From Chrysemys picta bellii (Eukaryota; Chordata; Testudines; Emydidae), in contig NC_088792.1 of NCBI RefSeq assembly GCF_011386835.1, forward strand, positions 47,110,882 to 47,174,881: 64,000 nt of DNA. Reading direction: 5' to 3'. The notes below the pieces were generated by a model. That model did not search any database. It was not told the DNA's origin and saw only the letters and a program-made list of their open reading frames with translations. Both the position numbers and the translations under genes were made by a program. The stretch's first letter is position 1. Every line of letters starts with the position of its first letter. Shown in pieces: positions 54,746 to 64,000 of this stretch.

Positions 54746-55639
54746 ATAAATATTTTTAAGCATAAAGAGGTGTCAGGAATTTGTTAATCTTGTAACAAAG
54801 CCAAAAACATGCAAGACTTCTTTAGATTCAGAAAGAATTTTGCTGTCTCTAAAGTTTTATCTGCCCAAAATAAAGCTTGTGTTTTTTATAGTGCTTCCCT
54901 AAACAAATAAAGACCACTAGAAAAATATTTTTTTATTGGTTTGAATCTAGGGACTTGCTCTTGTTTGGAAGATTAACTGTTTGGTTCTTTTAAGAAACAT
55001 AATTTTAATGTTTTCCACAAAAAGCGGACTCGCTGAATTATCATATAAACTTCACTTTTTACTAGCAAAAGCTTAGGATAAATACAAGCCTGAACTGTAA
55101 AATTGCAGGTATTGGAGTCTCTATTTAACAAAGAAATAATCCATATTGATAAATCAGTAGTAATATTTGTTTTTGGATTCAAAACAAGTAAGAAATATAT
55201 TTGCATATCTTCTTTTAGCTTTATCATACCACATTATTGATAATGAGATGCTAGAAAATTCAGAACACTTACCTTGTTTTATATTTTGCATTTTCATTTT
55301 TCATTCCAAATAACTCTACCTTGTGGAGGCCACAAATGCAGTTTAATACCAACCAATAGTTTGGTTTCTGTAAGTCAAATATTAATATTGTTCCATACGT
55401 TGTGTACAGGGACGGGCTGCCTTAAAGTTGCAGGTAAATTTTTCTTCTTAGAAACCTACTGTGCCCCCTGTTTTACAAACTCCACCTTAATTCCCAGGCT
55501 TCAGACAATATAATCTGGTCACACTAAAAGTAACTGAAAAATATTTTTCAGAAATGCGGTTGAAAGATAAACCTCTCAGCAATATTTGTGATGTTGACTG
55601 TGCAAATTAATAAATAATATTTACCACTTCCATAGTATT
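54746..55639. other. no gene recognised
   Basis: AT-rich intron sequence between LINEs. Confidence 0.5.
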
Positions 55640-55970
55640 TAGACTGTAAGCTCTTTGATGTATTCTGTGTCTGTATAGCGCCTAGCCTGGTCCATGACGG
55701 GCTTCTCCCCACTATGACAACGATGATTATTACTATAATAATAATATTTTCATATTTTCATCCATAGATTTCAAATCCCTTTGTAAAGGTGAGGTAACCA
55801 GTGTTCTTGTTTTATAAATTAGGTAACTGAGGCATGGAAGGATTATAAGATCTTGATCCTGCTCCTATTCAAGCCAATGGAAAAACTCCCATTGCTTGGC
55901 TGGTGCAGGATCAAGCCCTAAGTAATTTAACCAAGGTCACACAGCATGAAAATGGCAGAGACAAATGCAG
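55640..55970. repeat. old SINE-like pieces (CORE/MIR-like) with a hairpin insert
   Basis: GACTGTAAGCTCTTTGATG with CGCCTAGCCTGG (55648-55695) is a common old amniote repeat tail. GTAACTGAGGCATGGAAGG (about 55822) and AACCAAGGTCACACAGC (about 55928) are MIR-like motifs. Between them, GATCCTGCTCCTATTCAAG ... GGCTGGTGCAGGATC (55855-55914) is a self-complementary insert. Confidence 0.6.
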
Positions 55971-55971
55971 A

Positions 55972-58900
55972 ACATAAGAATGGCCATACTGGGTCAGACC
56001 AAAGGTCCATCTAGCCCAGTATCCTGTCTTCCGACAGTGGCCAATGCCAGGTGCAGGTAATCATCAAGTGATCCATCCCATCGCTCATTCCCAGCTTCTG
56101 GCAAACAGGCTTCGGACACCATCCATGACCATCCTGGCTAATAGCCATTGATAGACCTATCCTCCATGAATTTATCTAGTTCTTTTTTGAACCCTGTTAT
56201 AGTCTTGGCCTTCACAACATCCTCTGGCAAAGAGTTCCACAGGTTGACTGTGCATCGTGTGAAGAAACATTTCCTTATGTTTGCTTTAAACCTACTGCCT
56301 ATTCATTTTATTTGGTGACCCCTAGTTCTCCTGTTAGGAGGAATAAATAACATTTCCTTATTTACTTTCTTCACATCGGTCATGATTTTATAGATCTCTA
56401 TCATATCCCTCCTTAGTCATCTCTTCTACAAGCTGAAAAGTCCCAATCTTATTAATCTCTCCTCATACGGAAGCTGTTCCATACCCCTAGTCATTTTATT
56501 GCCCTTTTCTGAACCTTTTCCAATTCTAATATATCTTTTTTGAGATAGGGCAACCAGATCTGCATGCAATATTCAAGATGTGGCCGTACCAAGGATTTAT
56601 ATAGAGACAATATGATATTTTCTGTCTTATTATCTATCACTTTCTTAATAATTTCCAACATTGTGTTCGCTTTTTTGACTGCTGCTGCACAGTGAGTAGA
56701 TGTTTTCAGAGAACTATCCACAACGACTCCAAGATTTTTCTTGAGTGGTAACAGCTAATTTAGACCCCGTCATTTTATGAGTATAGTTGAGATTGTTTTC
56801 CAATGTGCTTTACTTTGCATTTATCAACGTTGAATTTCATCTGCCATTTTGTTGCCCAGTCACCCAGTTTTGTGAGATCCCTTTCTAGCTCTTCGCAGTC
56901 TGCTTTGGACTTAACTATCTTGAGTAGTTTTGTATCATCTGCAAATTTGGCCACTTCACTGTTTAACACCTTTTTCCAGATCATTTATGAATATGTTGAA
57001 TAGTACTGGTCCCAGTACAGACCCCTAGGAGACACCACTATTTACCTCTATCCATTCTGAAAACTGACCATTTATTCCTCCCTTTGTTCCCTATTTTAAC
57101 CAGCTACTGATCCACAAGATGACCTTCCCTCTTATCTCATGACAGCTTACTTTGCTTAAGAGCCTTTGGTGATGGACCTTGTCAAAGGCTTTCTGAAAAT
57201 CTAAGTACACTATATCCACTGGATCCCCCTTGTCCACATGCTTATTGACCCCCTCAAAGAATTTTAGTAGATTGGTGAGGCATGATTTCCCATTAAAAAA
57301 ACCATGTTGACTCTTCCCCAACAAATTATGTTCATCTATTTGTCTGGTCATTCTGTTCTTTACTATAATTTCAACAAGTTTGCCTGGTACTGAAGTCTTT
57401 ACAGGCTTTCTGGCCTGTAATTGCCGGGATCACCTTTGGAGCCTTTTTTAAAAATTGGCGTCACATTAGCTATCCTCCAGTCATTTGGTACAGAAGCTGA
57501 TTTAAATTATAGATTGCAAACCACAGTTAGTAGTTCTGCAATTTCACCTTTGAGTTTCTTCAGAACTCTTGGGGTATACCATCTGGTCCAGGTGATTTAT
57601 TGCTGTTTAATTTATCAATTTGTTCCAAAACCTCCTCTAATGACATCTTAATCTGGGACAGTTCCTCAGATTTGTCACCTAAAAATGGCTCCAGTTTGGG
57701 AATCTCCCTCACATCCTCAGCTGTGAAGACGGATGCAAAGCCTTCATTTAGTTTCTCCGCAGTGGCCTTATCATCCTTGAGTGTTCATTTAGCATCTTGA
57801 TCGTCCAGTGGCCCCACTGGTTGTTTAGCAGGCTTCCTGCTTCTTATGTATTTAAACATTTTTTTACTATTACTTTTTGATTCTTTGGCCAGCTGTTCTT
57901 CAAATTCTTTTTTGGGCTTCCTAATTATATTTTTACACTTCATTTCCCAGAGTTTATGCTCCTTTCTATTTTCCTCACTGGGATTTAATTTCCACTTTTT
58001 AAAGGATGCTTTTTTGCCTCTCACTGCTTCTTTGACTTTGTTGTTTAGCCACGGTGGCACTTCTTTGGTTTTCACGCTGTTTTTTAATTTGGAGTGTACA
58101 TTTAAGTTGAGCCTCTATTATGGTGTCTTTAAATAGTTTCCATGCAGCTTGCAGGGATTTCATTTTTGGAACTGTATCTTTTAATTTCTGTTGAACTAAC
58201 TTCCTCATTTTTGTGTAGTCCCCCTTTCTGAAATTAAATGTTACCAGATTTGGCTCCTGTAGTGTTTTCCCCTCCATAGGGATGTTAAATTTAATTATGG
58301 TCACTATTACCAAGCGGCCCAGCTATATTCACCTCTTGGACCAGATCCTGTGCTCCACTTAGGACTAAATCAGGAATTGACTCTCCTCTTGTGAGTTCCA
58401 GGACTAGCAGCTCCAAGAAGCAGTCATTTAAGGTGTCAAGAAACTTTATCTCTGCATCCTGTCCAGAGATGACATGTACCCAGTCAATATGGGGATAGTT
58501 GAAATCCCCCATTATTACTGAGTTTTTTAATTTTATAGCCTCTCTAATCTCCCTGAGCACTTCACAGTCACTATCGCCATACTGGTCAGGTGGTTGGTAA
58601 TATATCCCTACTGCTATGTTCTTCTTATTCAAGCATGCAGTTACTGTCCATGAAAATTCTGTGGTACAGTTGGGTTCATTTAAGATTTTTACTTCATTTA
58701 ATTCTGTGCTTTCTTTCACATGTCGTGCTGGTGGAGGAGTGACACTATCTGTTCTGTCCTTCTGATATGTTTTGTACCCTGGTATTACTGTGTCACACTG
58801 ATTATCCTCATTCCACCAAGTTTATGTAATGCCTCTTATATCAATATCCTCATTTAATATGAGGCACTCTAGTTCACCCATCTTATTATTTAGATTTCTA

Positions 58901-59220
58901 GCATTTGTACATAAGCACTTTAAAAAATTGCCACATTTTAGCTGTCTGACATGACATGATGTAATTGAATGGGACTCTTTTTTCATTTGACTGTTTCTCA
59001 TCAGATCCTACATGTATTTTATCACCTTCCATCCTCTCCTCCTTCCATCCTCTCCTCCTTACTAGGACATAGAGAATCTCCATTAATAGATCCTACCTTA
59101 AGTGATGTCTCTGTCCAAACCACATGCTCCTCCGCACCTGTTGGCTTTCCCCTAGCCCTTAGTTTTAAAACTGCTCTATGATCTTTTTAATTTTGGGTCA
59201 CCAAACCCAGGCCTTTTGAC
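55972..59220 (-). mobile_element. L3/CR1-like LINE, about 3.2 kb, minus strand
   Basis: The 3' end at 55972 has the ACATAAGAATGGCCATACTG unit. The coding remnant runs 58719 to 56491 with endonuclease then reverse transcriptase. A further 5' region extends to about 59220. A 335-bp truncated relative lies at 40908-41242. It is long for this class in the window, but the frame is broken in several places. Confidence 0.8.
56491..58719 (-). pseudogene. LINE endonuclease-reverse transcriptase ORF2 remnant
   Basis: 58719-58291: apurinic endonuclease part with VGIYYQPPDQYGD, IMGDFNYPHIDW (catalytic Asp/Asn) and GNSDHN at its end. 58313-57785: basic linker (KEVPPWLNNKVKEAVRGKKA). 57351-57091: RT with HGFFNGKSCLTNLL and VYLDFQKAFDKVHHQRLL (catalytic FDKV Asp). 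56984-56775: KFADDTKLLKIVKS, intact FADD box. 56721-56491: C-terminal YKSLVRPHLEYCMQIW. Frames change at least three times. Retained catalytic residues with broken frame suggest decay after insertion. Confidence 0.88.
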
Positions 59221-60880
59221 TTTGCCAGTTTAAAAGACTGCTTGCTTAGAGGAAGAATTTTTTTTTTAAATGATGGATTAATCTGGTAATTCTGCTTAGT
59301 TTGATAGGACATATATTTATTAGAGATATTAGAAATGGAATTCTATTCACTAAACTTATTGCAGCACAGCAAGAAAGGCTAGCATAAAAAAAGGAAACAA
59401 GATATGCAACAAAATTGATAATGTGAAGAATACATTGTGCTTTTATTTAAATAAGTTGCCCTTTATCTATTGTGAGCCACTCTAAAGTCCTCTAAAACAT
59501 ACTCTTCTATAGATTTTAGTGTGTTCTTATGTTTGCCAGTCCACAAGTAACGATAATAATAATACCTAGCTCTTAAATAGTGCTTTTCATTAGTAGCTCT
59601 CAAAGTGCTGTACAAGGTTAGTCTCTGAAAAGAAAGTAACAAAACATAAATTATGGTGATTTTAAGAAGGAGATTTTTACTTGTTGCCCTTGCAATTTTA
59701 AACAATCAACCTTATGATACTGTTTGAGAGATACTAAATGGGATTTCCGGTTGGTATATTTTAAAGCTGGAACATTAAACATTTAAAAATCACTTTTTAC
59801 TGTGTCACATACATGTTAACGTTTAAAACCACATATAATACTATATTAATCCTTAGCTCATTGGCCTGTACTGAGATGTGCTATACCACTGGAGCTGTTC
59901 TGCTGTCTTTTATTTAGTGTCTTATATCAACAATATCTGAGCACTTTTTGTTATGCAAATGCCTGACTAGCTATTTCCTGGTTTTAAAGGGAGTTTCTGG
60001 GGCTGCTGTAGTGAAGACAAGGGAGAGTCTGTTGCCTCTTAGAAAAATAATTATATTGCAACTCATGTGTGATAGTCCATGCCAATGCAACCTGCCTCCC
60101 AGTACTGGGAACCTACCACCCCGTTGTCTGCACTCCGACTGTGTCACATATCTCTTAAGTGCTGGGTCCTACCCTACCCACCTCATGCATGAAAGCATCA
60201 GAGGAAGGTAAATGGAGGTGTGGATTTTTTGATATATAACCAAAATTGGCGCCATGCTGAAGAAGAGACTAATAGGGGAGATAATCTAGTTGGTGACTGT
60301 AAGGTTTGTTTCCCATTGAGAAGATGTTGGGTTCTGGTAACGTTTTTGGAGGGAAGCCAATGAGGAGTGTAAAGGGGTGGAGAGCTCATGTAAGGGCAGA
60401 GCTAGAGAAAGTAATCTTGATTCCTTTTCCACCCCTTAGATTTCTCAAGATAAATACTACTGTTCTTCCGGTTTGAAGGGTAAAACATCATTTTATCACC
60501 ACGTCAAAGCTAATCAGTTTTCTCTTAATTTGATTTGTGACAGGCATTATACAAAAGCTGCATTATAAAATTTCAAGAAGTGGGGTGGGGCTTATTTACC
60601 ATTTGCTGATGTGATCACTTGCTAATTTAAAAATTAAACTGCAGTGCAGCTGGCTAACCAAGACATACTTGATGCCCAAGTACCAGTCAAAATTACTAGA
60701 AATCATTCTGTAACATGTGTTTTAACTTATTTCTTAATAAAGAATGTATTCTGTAATCCCTTTGCATTTATGCAAGCTTCCTTTTGTATACTTTACATAC
60801 TAGTCCATATTTGATCCCTGTTTATTAATGTTAGACATCTTTCAGAGTCAGTAATTGATAGGTGTTGATTTTTGATTTTT
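59221..60880. other. intron; one old repeat fragment
   Basis: AATAATACCTAGCTCTTAAA with TCTCAAAGTGCTGTACAAGG (about 59556-59618) is a widespread old amniote repeat fragment. The rest shows no gene. A pyrimidine-rich tract leads to the acceptor at 60888. Confidence 0.55.
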
Positions 60881-60888
60881 GCTTTTAG

Positions 60889-61071
60889 CTTCTGGTAAAA
60901 CATGGTGGAGACTTGTTTGCGGAAAATGAAAATAAAGATACTCCCTGTGACTGTGCTGAGAAGCAGCACCATAAAGACTTGGCCCTCAACCTGGAATCTC
61001 AAATGGTATTCTCACGGGATCCTGAAGCTGAAAGCATTGAAGCTGAATATGCTGCTTTAGACAAAAGAGAG
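60889..61071 (+). CDS. ANKIB1: ANKIB1 exon: ankyrin end and linker to RBR region
   Basis: Reads [20 protein letters not shown], then [20 protein letters not shown] and [11 protein letters not shown], 61 complete codons (phase 0 to phase 0). It follows directly on CVE of the previous exon: [13 protein letters not shown] completes an ankyrin repeat (LLVKHGADL type), and [10 protein letters not shown] starts the last one. Acceptor TTTTAG at 60883-60888, donor GTGAAG at 61072. The remainder continues toward the acidic linker before the RING-IBR-RING domain, outside the window. The sequence is intact and closely similar to vertebrate ANKIB1 as I know it. Confidence 0.96.
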
Positions 61072-61303
61072 GTGAAGTGAAACTTTTAATTATGTGTACT
61101 TTATGGTTTTATAAATCTGCATATGTAGCAACACTTTGTGATAGAGGCAAAAATATCTTAAGCATGAACTTAACTCTAGGCACACTTTTAGATCCACTGA
61201 TCAGTGGCACTATGCACATGCTTAAAGTTAAGCACACTGCGGAAGAGCAGTAGTGATTCCATAGTTAAGATTGAACAGAGCTTTCTGTTTGAAGTATTTC
61301 AGA

Positions 61304-62700
61304 GAGCTCTAAAGTACATACGCAATGCAGGTTGTCTTGGAAAATTGCTGTGCCACATTAAAGCTGGGGGTAGAGTTAGTGGTGCAAATTTGGGGTCATT
61401 TGGTCAAGTAAGTTGGGAGATAAAGCCTTCCAAAAATGATCAACTTCTAAAATTTTCAGTTTCTTATGATTTTTTTGCCCAAAGATATGGGGGGGAAATA
61501 TAAGAAGGATCCACAGCATATTTCCTCTAATCTCAACTAGCAAATACCACCAAGAAGCATCTGCAAAGTGAAATATTTCAAAATATAGTAATTTTTCTTT
61601 CTGGTTCTAGAGGGTTGTGCCTTGAACTGCCGTAAACCAGATCTTGTACAGATGCAGGAAAGCATGTAATTTTCATGTCCATTTTTAAAAGTGCTCTAGA
61701 ATTCGTAGGCACATTCAGTTTAGATTGAAATTTGTTTTTGGAGTAAATTAGGTATGTTTTGGTTAGGGGTTTCTCATTTTAAAATTGCCTTCCAATCATG
61801 ACCTGCTTTTTAATAAAGTGCTCTAAAATGCACATGCAGAGCCAGATCAGCTTGAATGTTGCATTGTCAGTAGAGTGACCCAGGTAAGTAAGAGGTAGTA
61901 GTGCAGTCTTGGAGTGGCTTGATTAAGGGATTTACAAGATACACCCCCCCCCCCCTCAATTCCCTTCTCTCCCAAAATGAGTTGATTGTAGTGTGGTTCC
62001 ATGTATCACTGATGAGAGGAAGATAAGGAGTGCAGGCAAAGCTGCAAGGGTGGAACACCATGCCAGTTTCATGGCACTTTTTCAAAAGAGCTCTAAAATT
62101 CACAGGCTAAGTCAGATCAACTTGGAATTTGGTATGCCAGTTGAAGACCTTGGATACAGTTTGTGGGGTAAATTTGAGTAATTTGGTCTCAGGTTTCCGA
62201 AATGACAGGCTTTTATTTTTCAGAATGCTTCAAAATGCACCTGCATATGCAGATTGCCTTGGAAATAGCTATGCTACATCAAGATCCAGATTAGACTTTG
62301 TGGGATCATTTAGTCAGGGAGTTTCTAATATAAAGGCCCACTCGTGACCTACTTTTAATTATCAAAATGCTCTGGAATGCACATGCAGAGACTGATTGGC
62401 CTGGACATTTCTCTGCCAAGAGAGAGACCAGGGTAAAGACACTAGTGAAAAATTGGGATTATTTGGTCCACGCATTCCCGTGATACAGCTCCCCTACATC
62501 TTTCTTTTCAAAGTGTTCTAAAATCATGTGTGTAAGTAGATTGCCTTGAAAATAGCTATGCCACATCAGAGTCCAGAATAGATTGTGGGTTGCAAATTAA
62601 GGATCATCTGGCCAAGAATTCCCAAAATAAAATCCTTTCCCCAGATGGTCTGGTTTTAATTTTCTAAGTGCTCCAGAAGCAGGCGCACAGCACAGGAACT
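61304..62700. repeat. degenerate tandem repeat, unit about 130-155 bp
   Basis: A box of the form RTGCTCTAAAATGCACATGC recurs at about 61304, 61691, 61819, 62088, 62225, 62367, 62513 and 62669. The steps are 387, 128, 269, 137, 142, 146 and 156 bases, close to one, two or three units. Other shared boxes follow in fixed order: GATTGCCTTGGAAATAGCTA, TGCCACATCA, then a GG-TCATTTGGTCA-type box. I do not recognise a transposon in it. Confidence 0.7.
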
Positions 62701-62727
62701 GAAGTGGTAACTGAAAACAGGAATGCT

Positions 62728-62915
62728 CAGTGTATGCCATGGGCACACAGTGCTGACACTAGATTAGGGGGTTAGGAATAGACTTGCTCAGTGCATGCCA
62801 CAAGCACTCAGCTCTGTGTAGAAGCTGAGGATAAGCAGGCTTTCTTAGCGCGGGCCGCAACTGCACAGCACTGAGACCAGAGGTTTAGGGAAATTGCTCT
62901 GGCTCAGGCTGCTGA
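62728..62915. repeat. short tandem array, unit about 61-63 bp
   Basis: GCTCAGTGTATGCCATGGGC (about 62728), GCTCAGTGCATGCCACAAGC (about 62789) and AGCGCGGGCCGCAACTGCAC (about 62850) start three degenerate units, each with an ACAGC/CTCAG-ACT-type second half. It directly follows the larger tandem array. Confidence 0.55.
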
Positions 62916-64000
62916 AGGAAGGGCTCAGTGAGTGAGAAAATCTGTAAGCAACCCATTCACCAACTTAAAAACCCTTTGCATATCTCTTACAAGAAGGTTA
63001 GCATTTCTGGAAAAAAACAAAATATAAACTATGGAAAACCATGAATTATAGTGTTAAGGTAAGACTTCCCACACAACCTTCCTGGATGAAGATGGCAATA
63101 AAACTGGGAGTGCAACAATATCTTAGCCCTCCCTAACCAATGCTGCCATTTTATCTGTGCCCAGTTCAACTCGAAATCAGCACTCTTATTCATATAGTCC
63201 AGTGGACCTGCACTGAGATCTGTGCAGCATCTTTGATGCAAGGGAGTACTTGTTGCTGGCTGACAGAGGGCAGAAAAGTACTTTATATTCCCAGTTCCTA
63301 TTGCCATCCCCGTGTGGGCAGAATTAAGTGTTCTTACATTATAGTAACAATATCTTAATTTCAAATGGTTGTAGCCAATTCATGTCATTGTTCATATTCA
63401 GATGTCATCAAGGAATTATAAGGAATGCTTACATTTAGAATTGAACCATTTGCAATGAAGAAAATAAACAATTTGCAAAGCTTAAAAAAAGTCATAAGAA
63501 TGTATCATTTCTAATTGCTAAGGGGCAGAGCAAAAGCTTTCCACCTTTAAATAAGATGGGAGTCAGTAGTGACTCTACAACTTTTGCAAGTGTTTCCTTA
63601 CTTTGAATATTTTTCTCAAGAATATTTCCTATGTAACTGTTTCTAATAGAAATAATTGTTTAACATGAGTTCATTCTAGAATCTTGTTTTCCATTGGTAC
63701 TGGTTGAAATGCACATTCTTCTGAAGAGACACTTCCGTTTTAATTTTGTCTTTTTAACAGGGCAGGATTTATGATTTAAATCTGAGTTTGCAATTAAAAT
63801 ATGTATAGCAAATGCAATGTCATGATAGTTTAATTAAATGTGTTCCTACAGAACACACTATAGAATAGGAATATTAAACATTTACAAAACAAGATATAAA
63901 CTTAAGAACTATGTCTCTGTGTAAAACACTGAGACACAAAACTTTATGACCAGAGTCTGTTCTTTTATCATTGTGGTTAGGTGAAACAAAAAGTGTCAAA
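62916..64000 (+). other. downstream ANKIB1 intron, no gene recognised
   Basis: AT-rich intron sequence. The next ANKIB1 exon (predicted to begin with PYEGL in the family) is not in the window. Minus-strand frames at 63364-63029 have no recognisable similarity. Confidence 0.55.

Larger units (their letters stand above)
40194..60888 (+). other. ANKIB1: ANKIB1 intron, 20,695 bp
   Basis: The intron runs from donor GTAAAA at 40194 to acceptor GCTTTTAG at 60881-60888, phase 0 on both sides. More than half is transposon-derived: a split MITE, DIRS copies 2 and 3, three LTR or MITE insertions in them, CR1 and L3/CR1-like LINEs. No other exon of this gene is visible in it; the protein reads directly from CVE to LLVKHGG. 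Confidence 0.9.

Noticed and set aside
1..64000. tRNA, rRNA, CRISPR arrays or bacterial operons
   Set aside because: None seen. Direct repeats are transposons or tandem arrays without spacers, and intron-exon structure is vertebrate.

Overview
The window is vertebrate nuclear DNA, almost certainly from a sauropsid and most likely a turtle. It has no prokaryotic features. The only host coding sequence I can support is two exons of one + strand gene, ANKIB1 (ankyrin repeat and IBR domain E3 ubiquitin ligase), at 39911-40193 and 60889-61071. They are separated by a 20.7 kb intron. Everything 5' of the first exon (at least 39.9 kb) and 3' of the second (2.9 kb) reads as intron of the same gene, although another gene's intron cannot be excluded at the far left. 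The turtle call rests on the mix of mobile elements: DIRS-like tyrosine-recombinase retrotransposons, CR1 and L3/CR1-like LINEs, a PIF/Harbinger element with a Myb-like partner gene, a BED-finger hAT element, Ty3/Gypsy remains, hairpin-rich MITEs and solo LTRs. This is inferred from recognised families; no database search was run.

Layout. 0-11 kb: a TA-flanked Tigger-like MITE, one LTR-like repeat (second copy at 36.4 kb), a solo LTR with target duplication (5.0-5.5 kb) and a broken hAT transposase element (7.45-10.4 kb) invaded by a small TA-flanked MITE. 11.8-16.3 kb: a near-complete Harbinger element, itself probably nested in an older MITE. Its transposase frame is open but the third catalytic acid is lysine, and its Myb-like gene has stop codons. 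16.3-25 kb: hairpin and tandem repeats, a possible Gypsy LTR, a Penelope-like fragment, a hAT MITE and a degraded Gypsy element on the minus strand. 25-31 kb: DIRS copy 1, then a LINE fragment and a GC-rich repeat. 31-39.9 kb: MITEs, an L2 fragment, a Penelope-like fragment with a hammerhead-like motif, and the second LTR-like repeat.

The long intron (40.2-60.9 kb) carries DIRS copy 2 (about 7.9 kb, broken by one MITE and two LTRs, one with a perfect 5-bp duplication inside the reverse transcriptase), an adjoining 3' portion of a third DIRS copy, a CR1 LINE and a longer L3/CR1-like LINE with endonuclease and reverse transcriptase remnants. The last intron portion (61.3-62.9 kb) holds two old degenerate tandem arrays not obviously derived from a transposon.

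The two ANKIB1 exons are constrained and intact: the frame is open, splice sites are canonical and phases agree. Nearly all other open frames are transposon remnants or chance. I found no undescribed multi-gene system. The most interesting items are the hammerhead-like motifs, the open but probably inactive Harbinger transposase, the shared YLND motif in two DIRS copies, the nested-insertion chronology and the post-exon tandem array.
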